Positions 1 through 8,243 of a stretch of 64,000 nt of DNA are shown here, piece by piece; positions within the stretch are counted from its first letter, which is position 1; each line of letters opens with the position of its first letter. The DNA is taken from NCBI GenBank assembly GCA_028290665.1, contig JAQGJK010000003.1:1-64000 (forward strand), written 5' to 3'. The position numbers were made by a program, and so were the translations under genes. Below the pieces are notes generated by a model. It ran no database searches. It worked only from the letters and a program-made list of their open reading frames with translations, and was not told the DNA's origin. The DNA comes from Devosia sp. (GTDB taxonomy: Bacteria; Pseudomonadota; Alphaproteobacteria; Rhizobiales; Devosiaceae).

Positions 1-2
1 TG

Positions 3-593
3 CTGGGCGGGGCGGGCAACGACACCTACATCGTCGATAACAGCGGCGACCGGGCGTTCGAGACGACCACGATGTCCAGCACCATCGATGCGGGTGGCAC
101 AGACACCGTGCAGAGTTCGGTAAGCTACAACCTCGACTTCAATGCCGGACTGCGGTTCGTCGAGAACCTGACGCTAACCGGGACAGGCAATATCTACGGT
201 ACGGGCAATGCACTCGCCAACACCCTGACCGGCAACACGGGAAACAACACGCTCAACGGCGGTCTAGGAGTCGACTCGCTGCTGGGCGGGGCGGGTAACG
301 ATACGTTCGTGTTCCGGGCAAGGGAAGACAGTGGAATCGGTGCCGCACGTGATGTCATCAACGACTTTGAAGATTTTTCGGGCGACGATACCATCGACCT
401 TTCAGGCTTTGTCGGAACGTTGAACTATATCGGTCAAGCCGGCTTTAGTGCCGCCAATCAGGTTCGCGCGATCCAGTCGGGCGCTGACGTGCTGATTGAG
501 ATCAACACCGTCGGCACGAGCGGAGCGGAATCCGAGATCCTGCTCAAGGCCACTGTTATCGGCACCATCGATATAGGGGACTTCATTGGCTAA
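3..593 (+). CDS. RTX calcium-binding repeat protein, C-terminal part (5' end outside window)
   Basis: The reading frame is open from the first bases, so the gene starts upstream of the window. The visible part holds GGAGNDT-type RTX nonapeptides (near 3-30 and 279-310), which in this family form calcium-binding beta-rolls. Between them lies a longer unit with the NALANTLTGN motif. The last 90 residues (from about IDLSGF to the end GDFIG) form a conserved C-terminal cap that probably carries the type I secretion signal, so the protein is likely secreted. The C-terminus is strongly similar to the 972-residue RTX protein encoded at 32935-35853, so the two are paralogues. No type I secretion genes lie nearby. 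The function is not predictable; adhesion or surface-layer roles are possible. Confidence 0.85.
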   Translation: MGGAGNDTYIVDNSGDRAFETTTMSSTIDAGGTDTVQSSVSYNLDFNAGLRFVENLTLTGTGNIYGTGNALANTLTGNTGNNTLNGGLGVDSLLGGAGNDTFVFRAREDSGIGAARDVINDFEDFSGDDTIDLSGFVGTLNYIGQAGFSAANQVRAIQSGADVLIEINTVGTSGAESEILLKATVIGTIDIGDFIG

Positions 594-675
594 ACAGAGG
601 GAATGACACTGATCGCACAGCGGACCGCCGGCGAGTCAGAGCCCAGCTGTCGCGGCAGTCCGCCCTTAGCTCCGC

Positions 676-1001
676 ATGAAGAACCAGCGCATCGTCGAGG
701 TGATGGCCGGCTGGGCGACCCCTGAGGAGCGCAATGCCAAGGTTGTCGGCATCGATCCCAAGACCCTGCGCGAGTACCATCGCGATGAACGTGAGGTCGG
801 CTTTGCCAAGCAGGAGGCGCAACTCGCGGAGAACCTGGTCCGAATTGCCCAGAGCGATGACGGCAGGCCTTGATCGCGACCATCTTCGCGGTCAAGGCCC
901 GGTTGGGTCGAGGCCGGGCCCCAACGTCAGCAGCCGGAGCTTTGCAAGAAGGCCGCAGCTCACCTGGCTGTAGAGACCGCAGGTCACAGCAAATGGCGTG
1001 A
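676..1001 (+). pseudogene. Frameshifted small HTH protein of phage/terminase-small-subunit type
   Basis: The first frame (ATG 676) encodes RIVEVMAGWATPEER, then VVGIDPKTLREYHRDE, a pattern I know from small helix-turn-helix proteins found in alphaproteobacterial prophages and mobile regions. It stops at 871-873. From 870 a different frame continues the expected family sequence LIATIFAVKARLG, then runs without clear homology to a TGA at 999-1001. The simplest reading is a single-base indel near 860-870 that killed the gene. The family assignment is from memory of its motifs. It suggests a decayed mobile element next to the RTX gene. Confidence 0.6.
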
Positions 1002-1218
1002 TGCTTCCGTCAGCGTCAGATTTACCGCGAATTGATGTGCTAAGAACTTTGTATCTGCATCGAACTTGCCTGCAGCGTACACGTCCGGCTTTAGGGAACG
1101 CAGTAACTGAGTCAAATGGAGCAACCCTACGGGTTTCGCAGGCCACTACCCAGCTCGACATCCAGCCGCATGTCACTGAACTTTCAACTCTCGTTAAAGG
1201 GAAATTCCTTGTCGGTCC

Positions 1219-2115
1219 TCAAGCTCCACCGCCGAGATATGCGAGGGTCCTAAGCGTTATGTGCTCAAACAACTCCACAGTGGCGGTTCGTTCAGACCTT
1301 GAACGCATGAGGTGAATGTCCACTTTCACGGTCGGATTGAAAGGCCTGGCCTGCAGGGAGGCACTTCTCAAAGATTTAACCACCAGCCCATCGATCAAGC
1401 CGATCCCAGCACCTTGGGCAACCAATGTCGCTGCACTGAGTGCGTTGGTTTCTATGGCAGGGGCAAAACGCAAGCCAAACCGTTCAAAAGCCTCCTGCAG
1501 CAGGCCGCCGAAAACGGTGTCAGGCCTGTACGAAATAAGATGCCGCTTGGTCAGGTCGGAAGGCGTGACGAACTCGAACTCCGTGAACGGGTCACTTTCG
1601 CCCATAACGCAGACGATCTCCGCCGAACCCACCACCCGGGACGACACTTGCGCCATCAGCGAGGTCGCATAGGCGACCCCGATATCGATACGACCTTGCT
1701 CGACCCCAGCAATGACTGCGTCGCTCGGCAGGCTCTGCAGCGAGGCGGTGATGTTGGGGCGCTCGTGCTGGAACGCGTAGAGGGCATTGGTCACGAAGGC
1801 TTCCGACAGCGTCGCGGTCGTGGCGATCCGCAGCATGCCAAGCTGCCCATTACGGACCCGCACCACTTGGGTCGAGAGGTCGCCGAGATGAGTGAACACC
1901 GTCTTCAACAGCGGCTGGAGTTCGAGCAGTTCGTCGGTCGGCTCCAGGCGTGCGCCACTGCGCTTGAACAGGGGGAAGCCAAGTCTCGCCTCGGCTTGCC
2001 TCAGCATCATGCTGACTGCAGGCTGGGTCACGTTGAGTTTCTGCGAGGCGCGAGACGCGTTCCCTTCAGTCAGAACCGTCCAGATCACCTCGAGTTCTCG
2101 GAAGTTGAGCTTCAT
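1219..2115 (-). CDS. LysR-family transcriptional regulator
   Basis: The 298-residue length is typical of LysR regulators. Residues 1-60 form the winged HTH (NFRELEVIWTVLTEGNASRAS followed by the LNVTQPAVSMMLRQAE recognition region), and residues 90-290 form the periplasmic-binding-like effector domain. It is divergent from the tctCBA-aldolase operon, with 120 bp between the start codons, the classic arrangement for a LysR activator that controls its neighbour and itself. Inverted TATAG/CTATA repeats lie directly upstream of its start. The effector is probably the carboxylic acid imported by the Tct system or a metabolite of it; this is inference. Confidence 0.93.
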   Translation of the reverse strand: MKLNFRELEVIWTVLTEGNASRASQKLNVTQPAVSMMLRQAEARLGFPLFKRSGARLEPTDELLELQPLLKTVFTHLGDLSTQVVRVRNGQLGMLRIATTATLSEAFVTNALYAFQHERPNITASLQSLPSDAVIAGVEQGRIDIGVAYATSLMAQVSSRVVGSAEIVCVMGESDPFTEFEFVTPSDLTKRHLISYRPDTVFGGLLQEAFERFGLRFAPAIETNALSAATLVAQGAGIGLIDGLVVKSLRSASLQARPFNPTVKVDIHLMRSRSERTATVELFEHITLRTLAYLGGGA

Positions 2116-2141
2116 ATAGCGCCTATAAATTAATCTTATAG
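2115..2141. promoter_or_regulatory. Likely LysR binding region between lysR and tctC
   Basis: The sequence shows TATAG-N3-CTATA (2115-2127) overlapping CTATAA-N7-TTATAG (2123-2141). The second is a perfect 6-bp inverted repeat of the T-N11-A type that LysR proteins favour. It abuts the regulator's start codon, consistent with autoregulation plus control of the divergent tct operon. No binding data are available. Confidence 0.5.
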
Positions 2142-2235
2142 TACGAAAGGAGGTTTGATTTGAAAATTACCAAGCGTGGCGCATTCTCTCTACCAAATGC
2201 GGCGCAAGAAATAGGCCGTTCGGAGGAGATTTGAT

Positions 2236-3189
2236 ATGACCATACGTCGCCGCACGTTAGGCGCCCTTATAGTTGCAGCGGCGCTCTCTAGCGCGTTGCC
2301 AGCCGTGCTGGCACAAGACTTTCCCACCCGTAACGTGGCGATTGTCGTGCATACCGGCCCTGGCGGCCCCTTCGATACACTAGCGCGCCGGATGGCTGAA
2401 CTGCTGAACAAGGACCTCGGATGGCAGGTTCGCGTCGAAAACCGGGAAGGCAGCAACGGCGTTATCGCATTGTCATCGGTCATGCGCGAGCCGGCTGACG
2501 GCTACACCATTATTGCCATTGGCAATGGGACTTCCAACAATATTGCGCTCGGCAAGACAGACTACACACTCGACGATATCGAGTATCTGAGCGCGCTGCA
2601 GGGCGAGCCCTCCGCACTCGTCGTGCGAGCCGATAGTCCACTGGCAACACTCGCCGACTATGTCGGCAAGCTCAAGGCCGAGCCGGATAGCATCAGCGTG
2701 GGCGGCTCAGGAACGGCGGGCAACGATTTCGCGCACTTCCTCCTCAACGAGAAGGCCGACACGGTCAGTACCTGGATCCCGTTCCCGACTGCTCCGGAAG
2801 TAGTGACGGCGCTGCTGGGCGGCCACATCGACGCAGCATTCATGACGCCGTCTTCGGCGCTGGCGCAGATCCAATCCGGCGATTTCCGCATCCTCGGCCT
2901 TAGCAGCCCGGAGCGCAGCCAACTACATCCCAATGCGCCGACATTTTCCGAGCAGGGCTTTGACGTCGATCTGTTCCTGTGGCGTGGTTTCGGGATGCGC
3001 GCGGGCGCGCCAGCTGAAGTCGTGCAAGCGTGGCGCGATGGGCTCGTGAAGATCCAGGCGGACCCGGAATGGGCCGAAATGATGACGTCGCTGAAGCAGG
3101 AATCATTCACCTTGCAGGGCGATGACCTGAAGGCGGTCGCCCGCGCCGAGATCGAGGCGCTGCAGCGATACAACGCAGCCGGCCAATGA
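2236..3189 (+). CDS. tctC: Tripartite tricarboxylate transporter substrate-binding protein (TctC/Bug family)
   Basis: This is a 317-residue periplasmic solute receptor. A signal peptide (about residues 1-27, ending LPAVLAQ) precedes the Bug/TctC fold. The family region VVHTGPGGPFDTLARRMAE near residue 40 forms the carboxylate-binding pyrrolidone-like loop, and VENREGSNG follows. A strong ribosome site (GGAGGAG) sits 7 bp before the ATG. It is the first gene of tctCBA and overlaps tctB by ATGA. Members bind di- or tricarboxylates, aromatic acids or amino acids; the ligand here is unknown. The adjacent aldolase suggests a 2-keto-3-deoxy or hydroxy acid, which is inference. Confidence 0.93.
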   Translation: MTIRRRTLGALIVAAALSSALPAVLAQDFPTRNVAIVVHTGPGGPFDTLARRMAELLNKDLGWQVRVENREGSNGVIALSSVMREPADGYTIIAIGNGTSNNIALGKTDYTLDDIEYLSALQGEPSALVVRADSPLATLADYVGKLKAEPDSISVGGSGTAGNDFAHFLLNEKADTVSTWIPFPTAPEVVTALLGGHIDAAFMTPSSALAQIQSGDFRILGLSSPERSQLHPNAPTFSEQGFDVDLFLWRGFGMRAGAPAEVVQAWRDGLVKIQADPEWAEMMTSLKQESFTLQGDDLKAVARAEIEALQRYNAAGQ

Positions 3190-3653
3190 GCCAGCCCGGA
3201 CCTGCGGCTCTGCCAGAAGGCAGGCCCGCCCGTTCGATCCCTGTCGTCGCCTGGCTGGTTTGTCTCGGCTTCGGCATCGCGCTGATCGCAGGGGCGCTCA
3301 TACTCCCCGCGAGCCGCACAGCCGATGTCGGGCCCGGACGCATCCCGCTGCTGGTCGGCGTTGCGGTGGCCGCGCTATCGGCCGTCTGCCTTATCCGCCA
3401 GCTAACCGGGAGAGGAGAAGCGGCTGAGCTCGCAAAGAGCAGGACTGCGATGATCCTGCTGGTGCTGCTCATCGGCTACTGCGCGCTGATCCCCCTGATT
3501 GGGCTCATCACGAGCACGGTGATCTTCATGATGGCGGTCATGCTGTGGCTCGACGGCGTCGGAAAATGGCTGCGCTCGGCACTCATTACCATTGTCTTTG
3601 CTGGTCTGATCTACGCCCTTTTCACCTGGGTGATCGCGACCCCGCTCCCTTGA
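3186..3653 (+). CDS. tctB: Tripartite tricarboxylate transporter small membrane subunit TctB
   Basis: This 155-residue protein has four predicted membrane helices (about residues 17-40, 50-68, 87-108 and 115-150). Its size and position between tctC and tctA are those of TctB, the poorly conserved small subunit of the secondary Tct transporter. The start overlaps the tctC stop by 4 bp (ATGA), so translation is coupled. Sequence conservation in this family is low, so the assignment rests largely on topology and context. Confidence 0.88.
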   Translation: MSQPGPAALPEGRPARSIPVVAWLVCLGFGIALIAGALILPASRTADVGPGRIPLLVGVAVAALSAVCLIRQLTGRGEAAELAKSRTAMILLVLLIGYCALIPLIGLITSTVIFMMAVMLWLDGVGKWLRSALITIVFAGLIYALFTWVIATPLP

Positions 3654-3664
3654 TCGAGGCTACC

Positions 3665-5161
3665 ATGCTTGAAGGCATCATCGCCGGATCCGCAGCTGTG
3701 TTCAGCCTGTCCGGTTTTCTCTACCTGATCATCGGCATGCTGATCGGCATTCTAGTCGGCGTGCTGCCTGGTGTTGGCCCATCGCTCGGCATGGCGCTGC
3801 TGATCCCGTTTACCTACAACATGGTCCCGGCCGACGCGATGATCCTTTTGATCTCGGTCTATGTTGGCGCCGAATATGGCGGATCGATCACCTCCATCCT
3901 GATCGCGGTGCCCGGCAACGGCGCCGCCGCGGCCACCGTGTTGGATGGTTATCCAATGGCCAAACAGGGCAAGGCGGCGCTGGCGCTCGAGATTTCGCTG
4001 ACTGCCTCCTGCGTCGGTGGCGTGCTCGGTGGCATCTGCCTGCTGCTGTTTCTCCAGCCGCTGGCCGGTATGGCCTTGCGCTTCGGCCCACCGGCCTATT
4101 TCGCCGTCTCCATTCTCGCCCTGAGCGCTGTAGGCGCATTAGGTGGCAAGTCGCCGATCCTTGGTCTCCTGTCCGCGGCGATCGGCCTCGGCATCGCCAC
4201 CATTGGCGTTGACCCAATCACCAGTGTCGAGCGCTTCACTTTCGGCCTGCCAGAGCTCGATGAAGGCATCCCCGCGATGGTAGCCATCATCGGGTTGTTC
4301 GCCGTCGCCGAGATGATCGACGCACTACAGCAAAAGGCCTCGGGCGGCCTTGCTATCGCTGCCGAGACGGTCGGACGGACCTTCCTATCGCTGAAGCAAT
4401 GGCGCGAACTGCTGCCCTCGATGTTTCGCGGCAGCCTCGTCGGGGTCGGGACCGGCATCCTGCCCGGGCTCGGGTCCACCGTCGGCTCGTGGATCGCCTA
4501 CGACGTCGAGCGGCGGGTTTCAAAGACGCCCGAGCAGTTTGGCAAAGGGGCGCCCGCTGGCGTATCGGGCCCCGAGGCTGCGAACAACTCCGCGGTGGGC
4601 GGCCAGCTGATCCCGCTCCTGGCGCTTGGCTTGCCAAGCTCGCCAAGCACCGCGGTGCTTGCCAGCGCCCTGATCCTCCACGGCCTGCAGCCAGGCCCGG
4701 CACTGATGTTGAATGCACCCTCGGTTGCCTATGGACTGATCGTGACGGTGATCTTCTCGGTCGCGGTGCTATACGTGATGGGCAACACGATGGTGCCGTT
4801 CTGGGCCCGAGTGGCCCGGGTGCCGGAATCCATCATGGTGGCCGTGGTGTTGGCGCTGTGCATTATCGGTGCCTATTCGGTGCGTAACCTGGTGTTCGAC
4901 ATCTGGCTGGCGGTCGGCTTTGGCGTTCTTGGCTATGCCATGAAACTGCTGCGCCTGCCGGTCGCGCCAATGGTGCTTTCGCTGGTGATCTTCGAGCTCG
5001 TGGAAGGCAATTTCCGCCGGTCACTGATGATCGCCCGTGGCAACTACAGCATTTTCATCAGTGATCCGCTCAGTGCTTCCTTCCTGACTCTGAGCGCGCT
5101 GGTGATCCTCTGGCCCTTCGCATCCAAGTATTTTCGCAAACTGAGACAGGCAAAAGCATGA
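3665..5161 (+). CDS. tctA: Tripartite tricarboxylate transporter large membrane subunit TctA
   Basis: This 498-residue integral membrane protein has about 12 helices. It carries the TctA signatures GVLPGVGPSLGMALLIPFTY near residue 40 and a second half-repeat GTGILPGLGSTVGSW near 265, followed by GPEAANNSAVGGQLIPLLALG, the most conserved stretch of the family. An upstream in-frame start at 3545 would lie inside tctB, so the ATG at 3665 was chosen; it gives the usual TctA length. With TctC and TctB it forms a cation-coupled carboxylate importer. It overlaps the aldolase gene by 4 bp. Confidence 0.95.
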   Translation: MLEGIIAGSAAVFSLSGFLYLIIGMLIGILVGVLPGVGPSLGMALLIPFTYNMVPADAMILLISVYVGAEYGGSITSILIAVPGNGAAAATVLDGYPMAKQGKAALALEISLTASCVGGVLGGICLLLFLQPLAGMALRFGPPAYFAVSILALSAVGALGGKSPILGLLSAAIGLGIATIGVDPITSVERFTFGLPELDEGIPAMVAIIGLFAVAEMIDALQQKASGGLAIAAETVGRTFLSLKQWRELLPSMFRGSLVGVGTGILPGLGSTVGSWIAYDVERRVSKTPEQFGKGAPAGVSGPEAANNSAVGGQLIPLLALGLPSSPSTAVLASALILHGLQPGPALMLNAPSVAYGLIVTVIFSVAVLYVMGNTMVPFWARVARVPESIMVAVVLALCIIGAYSVRNLVFDIWLAVGFGVLGYAMKLLRLPVAPMVLSLVIFELVEGNFRRSLMIARGNYSIFISDPLSASFLTLSALVILWPFASKYFRKLRQAKA

Positions 5162-5946
5162 CCCACTTCATCAACCAGGCTCTGGCACGTATGCGGGCCG
5201 ACGAGCCGGCCATCGGGCTCGCGATCCGCCTCAACCGCAGCGGCGAGATTGCGCTCCTTGCCAAGTCGCTCGATTACGATTTCCTGTTTATCGACATGCA
5301 GCACTCTGGAATCTCGATCCAGACTGCCCTCGAAATCTCGCTGACGGCACTAGCGGCCGGTATCGCTCCACTGATCCGAGTTGCCGGTGTTGACAATATC
5401 GACGCACCCCGCCTGCTCGATGCTGGCGCCATGGGTATTATCTTTCCCAGCGTCAACACCGCCGCGGAGGCGCAGCGCGCCGTTGACAATTGTAAGTTCG
5501 CACCAATCGGTAAGCGCTCGGTCGGAGGCGGTTATCCGCACTTCTCGTTCGCCACGGTGCCGATCGGCGAAGCGGTGAAGGTGCTCAACCATGAAACTGC
5601 AGTGGTGTGCATGATCGAGACCAAAGAGGGTCTCGAAAACCTCGATGCGATCGCAGCCGTGGAAGGCGTTGATGTCATTCACCTCGGCGCCAATGATCTG
5701 CTTGCCGACATGGGCCTGCATGGACAATTTGATCATCCGATCGTCAACGAGGCGGTGGAGGCCATTCTAGCGGCCTGTCGCAAGCACAACAAGTTCGCCG
5801 GTCTTGGTGGCGACAAGACGCCAGAAGGGCAGTCCCGTTTCATCCGCGCGGGCGGCCGCTTCATGAGTACCCACTCAGACTATCATTTCATCGCCCAAGG
5901 GGCCGGCGCACATGCGCGCAAGCTCCGCGAGGTCAGCCTAGGCTGA
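5158..5946 (+). CDS. HpcH/HpaI-type class II aldolase / citrate-lyase-like protein
   Basis: This 262-residue TIM-barrel protein belongs to the HpcH/HpaI family, whose members cleave 4-hydroxy-2-keto acids to pyruvate or glyoxylate plus an aldehyde using a divalent metal. Family hallmarks are visible: FLFIDMQHSGIS early, GAMGIIFPSVNTAAEA in the middle, VCMIETKEGLENLDAIA with the metal-binding Glu, and VIHLGANDLLADMG with the metal-binding Asp. It is translationally coupled to tctA, which argues that it acts on the imported acid or a close derivative. Substrate specificity cannot be read from the sequence. Confidence 0.9.
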   Translation: MTHFINQALARMRADEPAIGLAIRLNRSGEIALLAKSLDYDFLFIDMQHSGISIQTALEISLTALAAGIAPLIRVAGVDNIDAPRLLDAGAMGIIFPSVNTAAEAQRAVDNCKFAPIGKRSVGGGYPHFSFATVPIGEAVKVLNHETAVVCMIETKEGLENLDAIAAVEGVDVIHLGANDLLADMGLHGQFDHPIVNEAVEAILAACRKHNKFAGLGGDKTPEGQSRFIRAGGRFMSTHSDYHFIAQGAGAHARKLREVSLG

Positions 5947-6206
5947 GCGTAGGCTCGTTACCCACCCGAACCGTACTCTCCCTCACCTAAATTCACGCTA
6001 CCTTGCACTTCGAGGCTTAGTAGGAATGCCTTTGGGGGGACTTAAACGAATGCCAGCAACGGTCAAAAGATCAAGCTGGGTAGACTGTATGGTTTAATCA
6101 GCTGCTTCAAAGCTAACGCTGCCATAGGCCAGGGGTGACACCATCGCCTTTCTCGACACCCTTAGCGGCATGAAACTCGCTACAACCTGCGTTCCGACTT
6201 TTGCTT

Positions 6207-8090
6207 TCAGGCACTGCTCTGCCCACGCATCGCCCGCTTCTGCGCGGCGATCCGGAAGGGTGCGTTGACTGCGCCGTAACCTGTGTAGACGCCGCGCCGT
6301 TCGAGGACTTCAATGAAGAAACCCTCGCCGATGGTCGGCGTGTAGAACTGGAAGAACTCGCCCTGTTGGTCCCGGTCGTAGAGGATGTTACGCACCTGGA
6401 GGCGGTCGATGGCCAGCTGGTCGAGACCAAGCCGCGCCTGAAGGTCGGTGTAGTAGTTTGCGCTGATCCTCAGGGGTGAAAGGCCGGCACCGGCGACTGC
6501 ATCCGCGGTTGCGAAGATATCGGACGTTGCAAAAGCCAGGTGCTGGATTCCGGATCCAAACGTTTTGGACACGAAGCGACCAGCGAAGGTGCGCCCACTA
6601 TCGGCACCGTTGAGCGTGAGCCTGAGAGTGCCGGAGGCATTGTCGATAACCTGGCTACGGATGATACCGCCCGGATCGAGCACGTCGACCATCGGACTCT
6701 TTCGCACGGCAAAAATCGACCGATAAAACAGGACCCAAGTCAGCATCTCATCATAGTTCATCGTCTGCGCGACGTGATCTATGTGGGTAAGGCCGGCGGG
6801 GCGGGCGCCACGGTCGAGTTGCAGTTCGAACTCGACGTCCCAAACCCGCGCGAGGTCCGATTGCCCGTCAAGGAAGTAGATGAGACCGCCGCCAACCCCA
6901 CGTATCGCGGGAATCTCAAAGTCGCCCTCAGCGACCGGCTGTTCGAACATCTGCGCACCGAGGGCTCCAGCGCGGTCCACCGTTGCCCGGACATCGGCCG
7001 TCATCAGGCCTATTGCATAGGCGGACGTACCATGAGTCAGGTAGCTAGCGCGGGCGAGCCCGGTCTTTTCGGTATTGACGACGATGTTGATCTCGTTTTG
7101 CCGGTAGAGCGTTACATCCTTTGACCGATGTCTGCCGGCCTGACTGAAGCCGAGCGTGCGCAGCAGGGTATCCAACTGGTGTCGTTCGCTGGCGTCGGTC
7201 GCAAACTCGACGAAAGCGAACCCTTCGACGTCGATCCGGGGCGGCATCGGAATGCCTACGACGGCGAGGTCGGGCTCCGCACGACGAACCTGGTCCATGA
7301 GATAAACCAGCGAGCGTTTTCCATCGATTGCGATGGCGGCCGGCGATCCGCCTCGGAACTGGTCGTTGAAGATTTCGAGAGACAGCGGTCCCGCGTATCC
7401 CGTGGCCGCTACAGCGCGCATGAAATCGACCACCGGCAGGTCGCCTTCACCCGGCATGTTCCGAAAATGCCGACTCCAATAGAGCAGGTCCATGTCAATG
7501 AGCGGCGCATCGGCAAGCTGGACGATGAAAATTTTGTCGCCCGGGATTGAACGGATCGTGTTGCTGTCGATGTTTCGGGCAAGCGTGTGAAAACTGTCGA
7601 GGATGAGACCGACATGGGCATGGTCGGCGCGACGGACGATCTCCCAGGCGTCGCGATGGTCGTTGACGTGTCGCCCCCAGGCGAGCGCCTCATAGCCAAC
7701 CCGAACACCGGCGGAGCTGGCGATGTCTCCGAGTTCGTGGAAATCCGCTGCGGCCCGGTCGATGCCACCGAGCGCCAGTGGCGAGACGTTCGAGCAGACG
7801 AGCATCAGGTCGGTGCCGAGTTCGTTCATCAACTCGAACTTGTAGCGGGCCCGGTCGAAGGCTCGCGAGCGGAGCGGCTCGGGCATGCCCTCGAAGTCCC
7901 GGAATGGCTGAAAGAGCGTTATGGCAAGGCCGAGGTCGGCAGCACGGGCCCGCACTTCGGCTGGGCTTTCGCCAAAGGTCAGCAGGTCGTTCTCGAAGAT
8001 TTCGACGCCGTCGAAACCGGCGGCCGCAATGGCCTCCAGCTTTTCCCCTAGGTCACCGCTGATCGATACCGTTGCGATCGACGTACGCAT
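6207..8090 (-). CDS. quiC: 3-dehydroshikimate dehydratase fused to a 4-hydroxyphenylpyruvate-dioxygenase-like half (QuiC type)
   Basis: This 627-residue two-part enzyme has an N-terminal xylose-isomerase-like TIM barrel (residues 1-270) with the metal ligands of dehydroshikimate dehydratases: E134 in VGYEAL, D165 and H168 in LDSFH, and E239 in LSLEIF. This half converts 3-dehydroshikimate to protocatechuate. Residues 285-620 carry two VOC modules resembling HPPD, with candidate iron ligands H439, H517 and E594. Members are often annotated as bifunctional sugar isomerase/HPPD. Clustering with AroQ, a quinate/shikimate dehydrogenase and the pca genes supports the dehydratase role. A good ribosome site (GGAGGAGCGG) precedes the ATG, and an operator-like site lies 16-35 bp upstream. 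It converges on the aldolase gene. Confidence 0.9.
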   Translation of the reverse strand: MRTSIATVSISGDLGEKLEAIAAAGFDGVEIFENDLLTFGESPAEVRARAADLGLAITLFQPFRDFEGMPEPLRSRAFDRARYKFELMNELGTDLMLVCSNVSPLALGGIDRAAADFHELGDIASSAGVRVGYEALAWGRHVNDHRDAWEIVRRADHAHVGLILDSFHTLARNIDSNTIRSIPGDKIFIVQLADAPLIDMDLLYWSRHFRNMPGEGDLPVVDFMRAVAATGYAGPLSLEIFNDQFRGGSPAAIAIDGKRSLVYLMDQVRRAEPDLAVVGIPMPPRIDVEGFAFVEFATDASERHQLDTLLRTLGFSQAGRHRSKDVTLYRQNEINIVVNTEKTGLARASYLTHGTSAYAIGLMTADVRATVDRAGALGAQMFEQPVAEGDFEIPAIRGVGGGLIYFLDGQSDLARVWDVEFELQLDRGARPAGLTHIDHVAQTMNYDEMLTWVLFYRSIFAVRKSPMVDVLDPGGIIRSQVIDNASGTLRLTLNGADSGRTFAGRFVSKTFGSGIQHLAFATSDIFATADAVAGAGLSPLRISANYYTDLQARLGLDQLAIDRLQVRNILYDRDQQGEFFQFYTPTIGEGFFIEVLERRGVYTGYGAVNAPFRIAAQKRAMRGQSSA

Positions 8091-8105
8091 CCGCTCCTCC
8101 GCGAA

Positions 8106-8125
8106 CGAACTAGTTAGTACATTGT
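8106..8125. promoter_or_regulatory. Candidate TetR operator, site 1 (upstream of the dehydratase gene)
   Basis: CGAACTAGTTAGTACATTGT includes the perfect palindrome AACTAGTT. From 8107 it matches 16 of 19 bases of the site at 8970-8988 (both contain GTACATTGT). It lies 16-35 bp before the dehydratase start, where a repressor would block transcription. The tetR gene is the next gene upstream. Assignment to this TetR is inferred from position. Confidence 0.55.
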
Positions 8126-8243
8126 TAGGGAGGCGAGCCTAGGTGGTCAAGCGATCATGTCGCGCAGGGGGGGCGGCCCAGTGGACGTAGAACTCACCCA
8201 GCGGCGCGCGCCGGCCGACCCGCCAGAGGTCCCCCGCCAGAGG

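Noticed and set aside
1312-2133. A 273-residue plus-strand frame opposite lysR
   Set aside because: It is an antisense shadow of a clear LysR gene with no family resemblance.
5947-6206. A terminator between the convergent aldolase and dehydratase genes
   Set aside because: One is expected there, but no stem longer than a few bases was found by eye.
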